Shown: one piece after another, positions 8,234 to 15,806 of the stretch
Numbering within the stretch: position 1 is the stretch's first letter
Layout: each line of letters starts with the position of its first letter
Assembly (NCBI RefSeq): GCF_900188175.1
Contig: NZ_FZOQ01000016.1
Coordinates: forward strand, 1-64,000
Direction of reading: 5' to 3'
Length of the DNA: 64,000 nucleotides
Source: Pontibacter ummariensis
Lineage (GTDB): Bacteria; Bacteroidota; Bacteroidia; Cytophagales; Hymenobacteraceae
Notes under the pieces: generated by a model
The model's database searches: none
What the model saw: only the letters and a program-made list of their open reading frames with translations
What the model was told of the DNA's origin: nothing
Translations under genes and position numbers: made by a program

Positions 8234-9142
8234 TTAAACTGCTACTGCCTGGGCAGCTTTCCTGCTGCGGAGCGAGCTGAGGTTAGAGAGGGCAATAGCC
8301 ACCAGGATGAGTATAACCCCGAACCACTGCACTGGCCATACTTCCTCCTGGAGCACCAGACTCGACATCATGACGGCTACCGGAAGTTCTGCTGCACTCA
8401 GAATAGCGCTTAAACCTAACCCTGTACGTGGAATGCCATAGGCATAAAACAGAGGTGGTATTACGGTGCCGAAAACAGCCAGCAAGAGCCCCCATTTAAA
8501 TAAACCGTGGAACAAGGACCCGTTCACCAGAAACACAGGCGGGAACACGGTCAGGATTAACAGGCAGGCCCCAGTCAGGATCAGGGCGCTTTTTGTAGTC
8601 GGGTGTAAGCTGTTTCCTACAGCGCCGTTGATCATCAGGAAAATGGCATAGCAAAAAGCAGCCAGCAGTCCGAAAGCCACTCCCCTCATTTCAAAGTCAG
8701 GCAAGCTGCCAGAGAATAACCGGCCTGCCAGGGCAGTGCCTAAAAGAACCAGCACCGCAGTACCGACTTGTACCAGGCTCGGAAGCCTCCGTTTCAGGAT
8801 TGCCTCCAGTACAAGGCTCATCCAGGTGAACTGCATTAAAAGCAGAATAGCAATGGAGGCCGGCACAGCTTGCACACACTTGTAGTAAAAGATACTCACA
8901 AGCCCTGTGCTGGTGCCCATAACGACAAGCTTGAGCTTTTCCTTGAACAAAGTGCTGTTGCTCTTGCCGCCAAGCAGCCGTCGCAACAACACAATAGTCC
9001 AAAGAACAATCAACCCAAAAAATACCTGAGTGCCCGTTACATCACCCAGTGTAAAGCCTTCTTTATATGCTAATTTTACGAACGTAGATAATATGCCAAA
9101 GCTACACGCCCCAAGAAAAACCAAAATGATTCCTCTGAACAT
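8234..9142 (-). CDS. EamA/DMT-family exporter
   Basis: A 302-residue inner-membrane protein with about ten hydrophobic segments arranged as two homologous halves, the signature of EamA (drug/metabolite) transporters. Seen: the N-terminal half begins GIILVFLGACSFGILSTFVK, and the second half has the typical AFCYAIFLMINGAV and, near the end, a LSAAELPVAVMMSSLVLQE block (the second EamA repeat with its conserved Pro and Glu). Such proteins usually export amino acids or other small metabolites; the substrate cannot be named. A promoter about 165 bases upstream implies a long, possibly structured leader. Confidence 0.9.
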   Translation of the reverse strand: MFRGIILVFLGACSFGILSTFVKLAYKEGFTLGDVTGTQVFFGLIVLWTIVLLRRLLGGKSNSTLFKEKLKLVVMGTSTGLVSIFYYKCVQAVPASIAILLLMQFTWMSLVLEAILKRRLPSLVQVGTAVLVLLGTALAGRLFSGSLPDFEMRGVAFGLLAAFCYAIFLMINGAVGNSLHPTTKSALILTGACLLILTVFPPVFLVNGSLFHGLFKWGLLLAVFGTVIPPLFYAYGIPRTGLGLSAILSAAELPVAVMMSSLVLQEEVWPVQWFGVILILVAIALSNLSSLRSRKAAQAVAV

Positions 9143-9299
9143 GGTTGTCCCTTTAAAAAATGAAAACCCGAAAAAAAAGAGATAACGAAGAGGCTGAGCA
9201 GCCCCAGAATCCAGAAAGGGGTACTCTTACAGGTCGTGTAGTACGTAGCCTGTAATAAAGATTTGTGTATGTGCTAAGTGAGCTGGCATTTTCTTTTGC
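9143..9299 (-). promoter_or_regulatory. Long, possibly structured mRNA leader of the exporter gene
   Basis: If transcription begins just after the -7 box at 9307-9314, the leader is about 155 bases. It contains a perfect 7-base stem (9227-9233 with 9249-9255, TTACAGG/CCTGTAA), then a short G+C hairpin around 9188-9203 and a run of eight T's (minus strand) at 9171-9178. This layout resembles a regulated leader. It matches no riboswitch class I can name, and a 76-codon frame over it is not credible. Confidence 0.3.
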
Positions 9300-9306
9300 A
9301 AGGCTG

Positions 9307-9339
9307 CAAATGTAAGCACAAGCTAAACTAGGAACCAAA
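9307..9339 (-). promoter_or_regulatory. Promoter of the EamA exporter gene
   Basis: TACATTTG (9307-9314, minus strand) matches TAnnTTTG exactly and is preceded by TTTG (9336-9339) with a 21-base spacer, which fits the Bacteroidota -33/-7 arrangement. Confidence 0.6.
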
Positions 9340-9503
9340 CAATTTCTGTTTTTTTGCGCAACTTTCTGTTTTTCCCCTATCACAGAAGAGTTGAGCCAAC
9401 ATAGGGAGGGGAAGCCGTGCCTAAGTTAGCCAACTAGCGGTAGTACTTCTTTGCCATGCTAAAGGTAGGGAAAGATATGCAAAGTGAAGTAGCAGGAGAT
9501 GCA

Positions 9504-9863
9504 TTAAGCAGATGCAGGACCTACCTGCATGGCTTCAGCTTCTGTGGTTGTTTGATGCCATATTCGTTCCATGCCTAGTATGGAGAGGACATTTTTAATT
9601 TTAGGCTGCATACCAAATAAGACCATTCTAATGCCTTTGCTCTGGCAAAAGTGGAAGGTAGACAGGAGTACGCCCAGCCCGGTAGAGGATACGTAGTGAA
9701 GTTGGGTGCAGTCTATCAGGAGTTGCTTTGAGGCTGATTCCGCTGCTTGGGTTAAGGAGTCATCAGCCGTAACAGCTGTGTGTGCGTCCAGTTCCCCTTC
9801 CAGCCGGATTACCACTACTTCTTCTGTTACCTCAATCGCTGCGTTAAACTCCTGCGCTCTCAT
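9504..9863 (-). CDS. STAS-domain anti-sigma-factor antagonist-like protein
   Basis: A 119-residue single STAS domain, the fold of SpoIIAA/RsbV. Such proteins bind an anti-sigma kinase and are switched by phosphorylation of one serine. Seen: VVVIRLEGELDAHTA at residues 16-30 and LLIDCTQLHYVSSTGLGVLL at 48-67. By alignment with the SpoIIAA motif FMDSSGLG, the phospho-acceptor is Ser60 (YVSSTGLG), with Ser replacing the usual Asp before it. No RsbW-like kinase or PP2C phosphatase is nearby, so partners must be elsewhere. It is divergent from the response regulator at 10386 and has a real Shine-Dalgarno sequence, which is rare in this genome. Confidence 0.9.
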   Translation of the reverse strand: MRAQEFNAAIEVTEEVVVIRLEGELDAHTAVTADDSLTQAAESASKQLLIDCTQLHYVSSTGLGVLLSTFHFCQSKGIRMVLFGMQPKIKNVLSILGMERIWHQTTTEAEAMQVGPASA

Positions 9864-9868
9864 TTTTT

Positions 9869-9874
9869 CTCCTT
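9869..9874 (-). promoter_or_regulatory. Shine-Dalgarno sequence of the STAS gene
   Basis: AAGGAG on the minus strand, 5 bases before the ATG at 9863. Most genes in this window lack such a site. Confidence 0.65.
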
Positions 9875-10353
9875 AAGTTTGTCTGTCTATACTGTTACAG
9901 CTCTTGCTATAGGGAATGCCCGCTAAACGCTAAAGCAAAACAGTCCAAAGTGCTTCGTGTAAGTCCGGAAAAACTGTCCTATTGGTATCAAACTTCTTTT
10001 GTTCTCAGCTTCCGGCTAAATTTCTATTTCTCTAAAAGTTGTCCGAAACGAAGATATTCATTCTAGTTGTCTTAAAATGCCTGGTTAAATACGTAATTAT
10101 CATGTAATAAATACGTATTTAATCAGGGCGACGGCGCTTATATATTAGTATATTAATATATTGCTAACGCTATGCAAATGATGTTCCTGTTGTATTCTAA
10201 GGGAAGGTCTTGTACTGCGAGGCGTGTTTAGACAGCATTATAAGTCATTTAATCCTGTTAGTTAACAAAGTACTTTTAGACAAAAGGCAAACAAAGCAGG
10301 TTTTCATACAGAAATCAGTACAACTGGCGCAGCGCTGAGAAAACGATACCCTT
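9875..10353. other. Divergent intergenic region with a long dyad
   Basis: About 480 bases between the STAS gene (-) and the leader ORF of the response regulator (+), AT-rich from 10060 to 10165. The arms 10081-10095 and 10112-10126 form a 15-base inverted repeat with one mismatch (core TTAAATACGTA/TACGTATTTAA) around a 16-base spacer that itself contains ATTA...TAAT. It could be an operator serving one or both promoters. No gene seen. Confidence 0.5.
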
Positions 10354-10363
10354 GAGGAGTAAA

Positions 10364-10393
10364 ATGAAAGATTTAAAAGCCTTACATGATTAA
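10364..10393 (+). CDS. Nine-codon leader ORF overlapping the response regulator start
   Basis: ATG at 10364 opens a nine-codon frame (MKDLKALHD) ending in TAA at 10391-10393. It is preceded by GAGGAG at 10354-10359, a strong Shine-Dalgarno with 4-base spacing. Its last codons overlap the first eight bases of the response-regulator gene (ATG at 10386), which itself lacks a good ribosome site. This is the classic layout for translational coupling. It is too short for ordinary ORF calling. That it is translated is an inference. Confidence 0.5.
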   Translation: MKDLKALHD

Positions 10394-11045
10394 GCTAATT
10401 CTTGCAGATAGTTGCCCATTACTCAGGGATGGAATCAGTGCGCTTTTAAAGGAAGATAACAACATAAAGGTAACGGGAGAGGCCTGTAACGCGGACGAGT
10501 TACACGTTGTTTTGGCAACGACGCCAGCGGATGTCGTTTTGCTGGATCTTGAAATACCGGACCTGCAGAGGGTAGGAGCCCTGGAGCGCTTATGCAGGCG
10601 TTTCTCCCAAGTCAAAATACTTGCTTTTTCAGTGTTAGAGAGCGAACGGCAGGTACACCAGACATTAAAGTCTGGCGTGGCAGGATACATACTCCGGAAT
10701 GCTGGCCTTGAAGAGTTGCGATCGGCTGTGCAGTTGGTGGCTGCCGGCACCCTTTATATCAGTTCCAATGTTTCGCTGGGGCTCCTGCAGAAAGCTACCG
10801 GTACAACAACTTCTCTTTCCTTGCTCCAAAGAGCAAGGGAAGCACCCCTAAAAGAACTCTCCAGAAGAGAACTGGAAGTCCTCCACTTGATCTCTGAGGG
10901 ATTTACCAATGCGCAGATAGCAGAAAAGCTGTTTGCTAGTAAGCGAACAATCGAAACACACCGGCAAAACCTGCTGGAGAAAACAAAAACGAAGAACACG
11001 GCTGCTTTGGTGAAACATGCCGTACTATACGGGCTGGTCAACTAG
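10386..11045 (+). CDS. LuxR/NarL-family response regulator
   Basis: A 219-residue cytoplasmic DNA-binding regulator: receiver domain (about 1-120) plus a LuxR-type helix-turn-helix (about 150-215). Seen: phospho-acceptor Asp54 in VVLLDLEIPD, Asp8 of the acidic pocket, and the C-terminal LSRRELEVLHLISEGFTNAQ, IAEKLFASKRTIETHRQNLL pattern. The second acidic-pocket residue is Ser9 rather than Asp/Glu, and the switch region is less conserved, so phosphorylation chemistry may be altered. No histidine kinase is adjacent: it is an orphan regulator divergent from a STAS protein. Translation is probably coupled to the leader ORF. Confidence 0.93.
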   Translation: MIKLILADSCPLLRDGISALLKEDNNIKVTGEACNADELHVVLATTPADVVLLDLEIPDLQRVGALERLCRRFSQVKILAFSVLESERQVHQTLKSGVAGYILRNAGLEELRSAVQLVAAGTLYISSNVSLGLLQKATGTTTSLSLLQRAREAPLKELSRRELEVLHLISEGFTNAQIAEKLFASKRTIETHRQNLLEKTKTKNTAALVKHAVLYGLVN

Positions 11046-11161
11046 GCTTATTTTTGATAAGAAGCAGTACCTGGATGTAAGCTTCGTTCGGGATGCTTAT
11101 CATGTCTACTCCGGCCTTTCTACATTAAAATGGAGCAACTGGCGCCTTGCGAATGTAATTC

Positions 11162-11563
11162 CTACTCGTGGAGTAAAAGCCAGTCTGTAGCGGCTCCTTC
11201 GGATGTGAACTGTCCTAGCTCAGCGATGACGGAATGTTCTTCTTTAATGCGCTGTACCATGTTTTCAAAAGAAATGTAGTTAAAAACATCAGCGGTTACT
11301 ATCCGGGCAAACTTTTGGAGGTTTGTGTTTGCAATAAGGGGGGCAATTTCGCGCACTACCCACTGCTGGTCCACGAAAGTAATGGTATTTAGCAGGCGTG
11401 CATCCGAGAGCCAGTAAGCGCTATCCTCACTTACGATACACTGCCCTACTACGCCTATTCCCTCTTTTAACTCCTCGCTGCTTACGGGGCGGAGCCACTT
11501 GGAGCGGAGCAGTTTCTTTTTCCCGTCTACTTGGAGCAAAAGAAAGTCTGATACAGCAGGCAT
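11162..11563 (-). CDS. STAS-like orphan protein, paralogue of the 56967 gene
   Basis: A 133-residue cytosolic protein with no assigned function. Seen: from residue 8 on it aligns without gaps for about 100 residues with the protein at 56967-57389. Shared positions include the K.KL....W strand, the W/I-L-.-D segment, T..DQ.W[VI], and a late [AV]..[LV]...D[VI]F...[AS].EN[IM] helix. The strand-helix order and length suggest a STAS-like (SpoIIAA-type) fold, but the SSG loop is absent. The open frame extends to an ATG at 11689, only 16 bases from the divergent gene. The ATG at 11563 is preferred because an exact -7 box lies at 11586-11593 and the paralogue begins at about the same point. Confidence 0.7.
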   Translation of the reverse strand: MPAVSDFLLLQVDGKKKLLRSKWLRPVSSEELKEGIGVVGQCIVSEDSAYWLSDARLLNTITFVDQQWVVREIAPLIANTNLQKFARIVTADVFNYISFENMVQRIKEEHSVIAELGQFTSEGAATDWLLLHE

Positions 11564-11585
11564 AACCAGAGCGCTTGGTGAACAA

Positions 11586-11593
11586 CAAAGATA
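11586..11593 (-). promoter_or_regulatory. -7 box for the STAS-like orphan
   Basis: TATCTTTG on the minus strand matches TAnnTTTG exactly, 23 bases before the ATG at 11563. It decides the start codon used here. No clear -33 TTTG is visible. Confidence 0.5.
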
Positions 11594-11705
11594 GCAAAAG
11601 GGACCTATTTGTTGTATGGGCTCTGTTATAGGCTGAGTGCTGCTTTTTATGTTGTCACTTCTAAAGAGTGTAGTAAATTGAGGTCCCATTGTTTAAATTA
11701 GAAAT

Positions 11706-12287
11706 ATGGCTACAACAAAACTCTATATCAAAAACATGGTCTGTGACCGATGTAAGCGGGTCGTGGCAGAGGACCTGAGCAAGCTTGGCTACAAAGTGTT
11801 GCAGGTTGGCCTGGGTGAAGCTGAAATAGCAACCGATGAAACGAGTGAGGTGGACATGGAGCAGATACGGCAGGTAATGAGCGAGGATGGCTTCGAACTG
11901 CTGGATGACCGCAAAACCCAGCTGATTGAAAAAGTAAAGCTGGCGATCATAGCGTTGGTGCATGCCAATCATGAAGCTGAGTTGCATGTAAACACCTCTG
12001 ACTATATTGCCGAGAAGGTAGGGCTGGATTATAATTACCTCAGCACGCTTTTCTCATCTTATGAAGGCGTAACCATCGAAAAGTACCTGATCCTGCAGCG
12101 GATAGAGCGGGTGAAGGAGTTGCTGGTGTATAACGAGTTGAGCCTGAAAGAGATCGCCTATCAGCTAGGATATAGCAGTGTGGCCCATCTCTCCAGCCAG
12201 TTTAAAAAGATAACAGGCCTCACCCCAAGCCATTTTAAGCAAGTAAAGGAAGAGAAGCGCAAGACACTGGACAAGGTAAAGGATTAA
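11706..12287 (+). CDS. AraC-family regulator with N-terminal heavy-metal-associated (HMA) domain
   Basis: A 193-residue fusion. Seen: residues 1-70 have the ferredoxin-like HMA pattern with the metal motif MVCDRC (Cys13, Cys16), strand spacing (LYIKNMVCDRCKRVV...LGYKVLQVGLGEAEI...GFELLDD) as in CopZ or ATPase metal-binding domains; residues about 95-181 are an AraC two-helix-turn-helix domain (IAEKVGLDYNYLSTLF, then LSLKEIAYQLGYSSVAHLSS, FKKITGLTPSHFK). This predicts a transcription factor that reads Cu(I), Zn(II) or a similar ion, or a thiol signal, directly. It converges on the metallo-beta-lactamase/rhodanese gene and has no metal transporter beside it. Targets are unknown. Confidence 0.9.
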   Translation: MATTKLYIKNMVCDRCKRVVAEDLSKLGYKVLQVGLGEAEIATDETSEVDMEQIRQVMSEDGFELLDDRKTQLIEKVKLAIIALVHANHEAELHVNTSDYIAEKVGLDYNYLSTLFSSYEGVTIEKYLILQRIERVKELLVYNELSLKEIAYQLGYSSVAHLSSQFKKITGLTPSHFKQVKEEKRKTLDKVKD

Positions 12288-12342
12288 GCTTGTTCTTGCT
12301 GCCATGGCGATAGAAGCGTGCCAGTGGCTTTACTAGAGTCAG

Positions 12343-12382
12343 AAAAGAGCAGGGCTACGATGATCAGGAGCCCTGCTCTTTT
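12343..12382. terminator. Bidirectional terminator between convergent genes
   Basis: Perfect 14-base arms 12343-12356 and 12369-12382 (AAAAGAGCAGGGCT/AGCCCTGCTCTTTT) with a 12-base loop. Confidence 0.9.
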
Positions 12383-12391
12383 GGTCAGCGG

Positions 12392-13819
12392 CTAAGCTCC
12401 TGCCTGAGTCGTCGAGGTGCTGGGGCAGCTAAAGGTTGTACGCGGCATGTCCGTCCGCGCGAGGGCAGCATAGCCTCCCTGTACATCCACCAGGTTCTCA
12501 AAACCACGGGCTTTGAGAATAGAGGCTGCGATCATGGAGCGGTATCCTCCTGCACAGTGAATATAGAGAATACTTTCCTTTGGTAGTTCTGCCAAGTGCT
12601 CGTTTATATAGTCTAAGGGAACGCTTTGTGCTGCCTCTAAGTGTTCTGCCTGGTACTCCCCGGGCTTACGCACGTCTATAATACAGAGCTTTGGGTCTTT
12701 TGTGAAACGGGCTGCCAGTTCTGCTGCCGGAATGGAGCTTATGCTGTCTGTTTCCCTGCCAGCAGCTTCCCATGCCTCCAATCCCCCGTCCAGGTAGCCA
12801 ATGGTGTTATCGAAACCGACACGGGCCAGGCGCGTGATTACCTCTTCCTCCCGACCTTTGTCGGCGATGATCAAAATCGGCTGCTGGATGTCCGGAATCA
12901 AGGTGCCCACCCAAGGGGCAAAGCCTCCGTCTATACCGATATTGATAGCATTTGGAATAAAGCCTTGGGCGAATTCTTGTGGTTGGCGTGTGTCCAGCAC
13001 AACAGCCCCTGTCTCATTGGCCGCCACCTCAAAGGCAATGGGAGTCAAGGCCTGAAGTCCCTTGTGCAGGATACTATCAAAGCTACTATAACCCTCTTTG
13101 TTTATTTTGACATTGAAGGGGAAGTAGCTAGGGGGAGGTAGCAGACCCGCCGTTACCTCTTGAATAAACTCCTCTTTGGTCATCCCTGCGCGTAGCGCAT
13201 AATTGGTTTGCTTCTGATGCCCCAACGTGTCGCTTGTTTCCTTGCTCATGTGCTTACCACAGGCAGAACCTGCCCCATGCGCCGGATACACGATCACTTC
13301 ATCTGCCAGGGGCATGATTTTGTTTCGCAGCGAGTCGTACAGCAGGCCCGCTAACTGCTCCTGCGTAAAATCAGACTTGGCTGCCAGATCCGGGCGGCCC
13401 ACATCGCCGATAAACAGGGTATCACCCGTAAAAATCGCGCAATCCTTGCCCTGCTCGTCGCGCAACAAATAAGTAGTAGACTCCAGCGTGTGGCCGGGGG
13501 TATGCAGTACATTAATGGTTACCTCGCCTAGCTGTAGCTCTTCCCCGTCTGTGGCAAGGTGCGCCGCATAAGCCGGTTGGGCATGGGGGCCGAAAACAAG
13601 CGTTGCTCCTGTTGCCTTTGTTAAATCCAGGTGGCCCGACACAAAATCCGCATGGAAGTGTGTTTCCAGCACGTACTTGATCCTGGCTCCGTTGTGGGAG
13701 GCCTTCTCCAGGTAGGGCTTTATCTCACGCAGGGGGTCTATGATGGCAGCCTCTCCTTTGCTTTCTATGTAATAGGCGCCCTGTGCCAGGCAGCCGGTGT
13801 AAATCTGCTCTACTTTCAT
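12392..13819 (-). CDS. Metallo-beta-lactamase fold protein with two rhodanese domains
   Basis: A 475-residue protein of the persulfide dioxygenase/sulfurtransferase type, involved in handling sulfane sulfur. Seen: the metal-binding THFHADFVSGH at residues 53-63, His110 (HTPGH) and Asp133 (TGDTLF), as in ETHE1-like enzymes; then two rhodanese domains at about 265-355 and 365-460. The second has the active-site Cys422 in CAGGYRS. In the first, the equivalent position reads IIADKGRE, without Cys, so it is probably structural. The ATG at 13819 is preferred over 13870 because MKVEQIYTGCLAQGAYYIES is the usual family start. A free-standing gene; a role in sulfide or glutathione-persulfide detoxification is inferred. 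Confidence 0.92.
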   Translation of the reverse strand: MKVEQIYTGCLAQGAYYIESKGEAAIIDPLREIKPYLEKASHNGARIKYVLETHFHADFVSGHLDLTKATGATLVFGPHAQPAYAAHLATDGEELQLGEVTINVLHTPGHTLESTTYLLRDEQGKDCAIFTGDTLFIGDVGRPDLAAKSDFTQEQLAGLLYDSLRNKIMPLADEVIVYPAHGAGSACGKHMSKETSDTLGHQKQTNYALRAGMTKEEFIQEVTAGLLPPPSYFPFNVKINKEGYSSFDSILHKGLQALTPIAFEVAANETGAVVLDTRQPQEFAQGFIPNAINIGIDGGFAPWVGTLIPDIQQPILIIADKGREEEVITRLARVGFDNTIGYLDGGLEAWEAAGRETDSISSIPAAELAARFTKDPKLCIIDVRKPGEYQAEHLEAAQSVPLDYINEHLAELPKESILYIHCAGGYRSMIAASILKARGFENLVDVQGGYAALARTDMPRTTFSCPSTSTTQAGA

Positions 13820-14081
13820 GAATAAAAGTTTTGAAGGTACGGGACAAATATCGGCATAAAAGTATCTCATAAAAGTGACTTTTGTTACTTAGGGCCTGCA
13901 CAAGGAGAATTTCGTATTGCCTGTCTCGTTTAACATGATGTTAAAAAAAAACAGGAACGCCTGTTTCTCTAAGTGCTAAACCTGATAAAAAGACAGGAGC
14001 AGCGAGAAAGTGGAGTACCTTCTCCGAGACTTTAATATTCGCTCGGTTACAAGTAGGCAGACAAGAGTCATGAAAAGAAAA
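13820..14081. other. Intergenic stretch between the MBL/rhodanese gene and amt
   Basis: No gene. A small perfect hairpin, 13949-13955 with 13960-13966 (AAACAGG/CCTGTTT), lies beside a run of A's. It may be a weak terminator on the minus strand or part of the 5' region of the MBL gene. Confidence 0.4.
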
Positions 14082-14105
14082 CCCCCACCTGCAGGCAGGT
14101 GAGGG
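14082..14105 (-). terminator. Terminator of amt
   Basis: Stem 14082-14091 with 14096-14105 (one mismatch; inner arms CACCTG/CAGGTG), loop CAGG. On the minus strand it is followed by TTTTCTTTT. Confidence 0.8.
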
Positions 14106-14148
14106 TCGTCTAACTAAACTATAAACCTAGGAGAATTTAGATCAGTGA

Positions 14149-15519
14149 TCAGGAAGAAACGAGTTCCTTGTGAAGCTCTTCGCTGGAAGCGGTGGGTTCC
14201 GTTTCGTACTGCGTTTCGCCGTGCTGGCTTAGGTCCAGGCCAATTATCTCTTCTTCTTGCGACACACGAAGTGGTGTGATCATGTCCGTTACTTTAAGCA
14301 GTACCCAGGCACCACCAAAGGCAAATACAGATACGCCAACAAGAGCACCAACGTGAATCAGGAACAAAGCCGTTTCACCATAGATTAGGCCGTTGCCCAC
14401 TTCTATGGCCGGGTTTACTGCCTGGCTGGCAAAAACGCCTGTTAGCAGCATGCCCACCATGCCGCCTACACCATGGCAAGGAAACACGTCCAGTGTATCA
14501 TCTAGTGTGGTGCGGGTGCGCCACTCTACGACCAGGTTACTAATGATCGCCGCAATAACGCCAATGGCCAGGGAGTGGGGAATGGTCACAAAGCCAGCTG
14601 CCGGTGTTATTGCCACCAAACCTACTACAGCACCGATACAGGTACCCATGGCCGAGGGCTTGCGACCACGCAGGGCATCAAAGAATACCCAAGCAAGAGC
14701 GGCGGCGGCAGAAGCTGTGGTGGTGGTAGCCAGGGCGACTACCGCCAGGGAGCTAGCGCCCATGGCCGAGCCCGCGTTAAACCCGAACCAGCCAAACCAC
14801 AGCAGACCAGTACCCAGCAAGACATAAGATATATGAGCAGGCTTGTGGGTGTTATCGTAGCGACGCTTTAAGAACAGAGCAGAGGCCAAAGCAGCCCACC
14901 CAGCCGACATGTGCACCACAGTTCCCCCGGCAAAGTCCAGCACCCCCAGGTTAAAAAGTAGCCCGTCCGGATGCCAGGTCATATGAGCCAGGGGAGCATA
15001 AATAAAGGGCACAAAGAGGCAGATGAAAAGATTATAAGAGATAAAGCGGATACGCTCCGCAAAAGCACCTGTGATCAGTGCGGGGGTAATGATGGCAAAC
15101 TTTAACTGGAACATGGCGAACAGGAGCAAAGGAACAGTAGGAGCTGCCGGCCAAGGGGCGCCATCAATCACGCCGTCCATCATAAAGAATGTAAGGGGGT
15201 TCCCGATAATGCCTCCGATAGACTCGCCAAAGGCAAGGCTAAAACCAAAAACTACCCACATGACCGTTACGATAGCCATGCATATAAAGCTTTGCAACAT
15301 GGTAGAGAGTACATTCTTTTTACTGACCATGCCCCCATAGAAAAAGGCCAGGCCAGGTGTCATGATCAAAACAAGGGCAGTTGCAGTGAGCATCCAGGCA
15401 GTATCCGCAGCACTTATTTCTGCGGTATCGCCTGCTACAGGCACAGAAGGGAACACCATGGTGGCGACTACAACAAGTAAGAGAAGTACAATTGGGATAC
15501 GAGATAAAGCTTTAGTCAT
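14149..15519 (-). CDS. amt: Ammonium transporter
   Basis: A 456-residue integral membrane channel of the Amt/Rh family for ammonium uptake. Seen: an N-terminal signal-like segment, then about 11 membrane helices. The family blocks are present: DTAWMLTATALVLIMTPGLA, FFYGGMVSKKNV, LDFAGGTVVHMSAGWAAL (first pore His) and DTLDVFPCHGVGGMVGMLLT (second pore His). The cytosolic tail is acidic (QEEEIIGLDLSQHGE), a usual site of PII control. No glnK/glnB is adjacent, unlike the common amtB-glnK pair. Upstream (15520-15806) is very AT-rich and probably holds the promoter. Confidence 0.96.
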   Translation of the reverse strand: MTKALSRIPIVLLLLVVVATMVFPSVPVAGDTAEISAADTAWMLTATALVLIMTPGLAFFYGGMVSKKNVLSTMLQSFICMAIVTVMWVVFGFSLAFGESIGGIIGNPLTFFMMDGVIDGAPWPAAPTVPLLLFAMFQLKFAIITPALITGAFAERIRFISYNLFICLFVPFIYAPLAHMTWHPDGLLFNLGVLDFAGGTVVHMSAGWAALASALFLKRRYDNTHKPAHISYVLLGTGLLWFGWFGFNAGSAMGASSLAVVALATTTTASAAAALAWVFFDALRGRKPSAMGTCIGAVVGLVAITPAAGFVTIPHSLAIGVIAAIISNLVVEWRTRTTLDDTLDVFPCHGVGGMVGMLLTGVFASQAVNPAIEVGNGLIYGETALFLIHVGALVGVSVFAFGGAWVLLKVTDMITPLRVSQEEEIIGLDLSQHGETQYETEPTASSEELHKELVSS

Positions 15520-15806
15520 CCTGGTTAAATAAAGTTTTTAAAATGCTAATACCCAAGGGTTGTTATGGGTTGTATGGAATATTAGTACGTAATTTATTAA
15601 AGTATTATATAAAATAATGCCTTATTAGTGAAAAATTATTAAAAAATAGCTATTTTGGGGTTATTGGAGCCTGTTTGTGGGGGTTTTAGCTTTAAGGGTG
15701 TTGTTGTATGAGGGGTGTGATGCTGGAAGATAGCTATTTATATGATATTGCCTTTATGATGTAAGGGGGTAGGTTTTGTAAATATAGGTAATGAGTGAAA
15801 ATGGGG

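Noticed and set aside
9153..9383. 76-codon minus-strand frame before the exporter
   Set aside because: It lies over the promoter and leader of the exporter, and its sequence is not protein-like.
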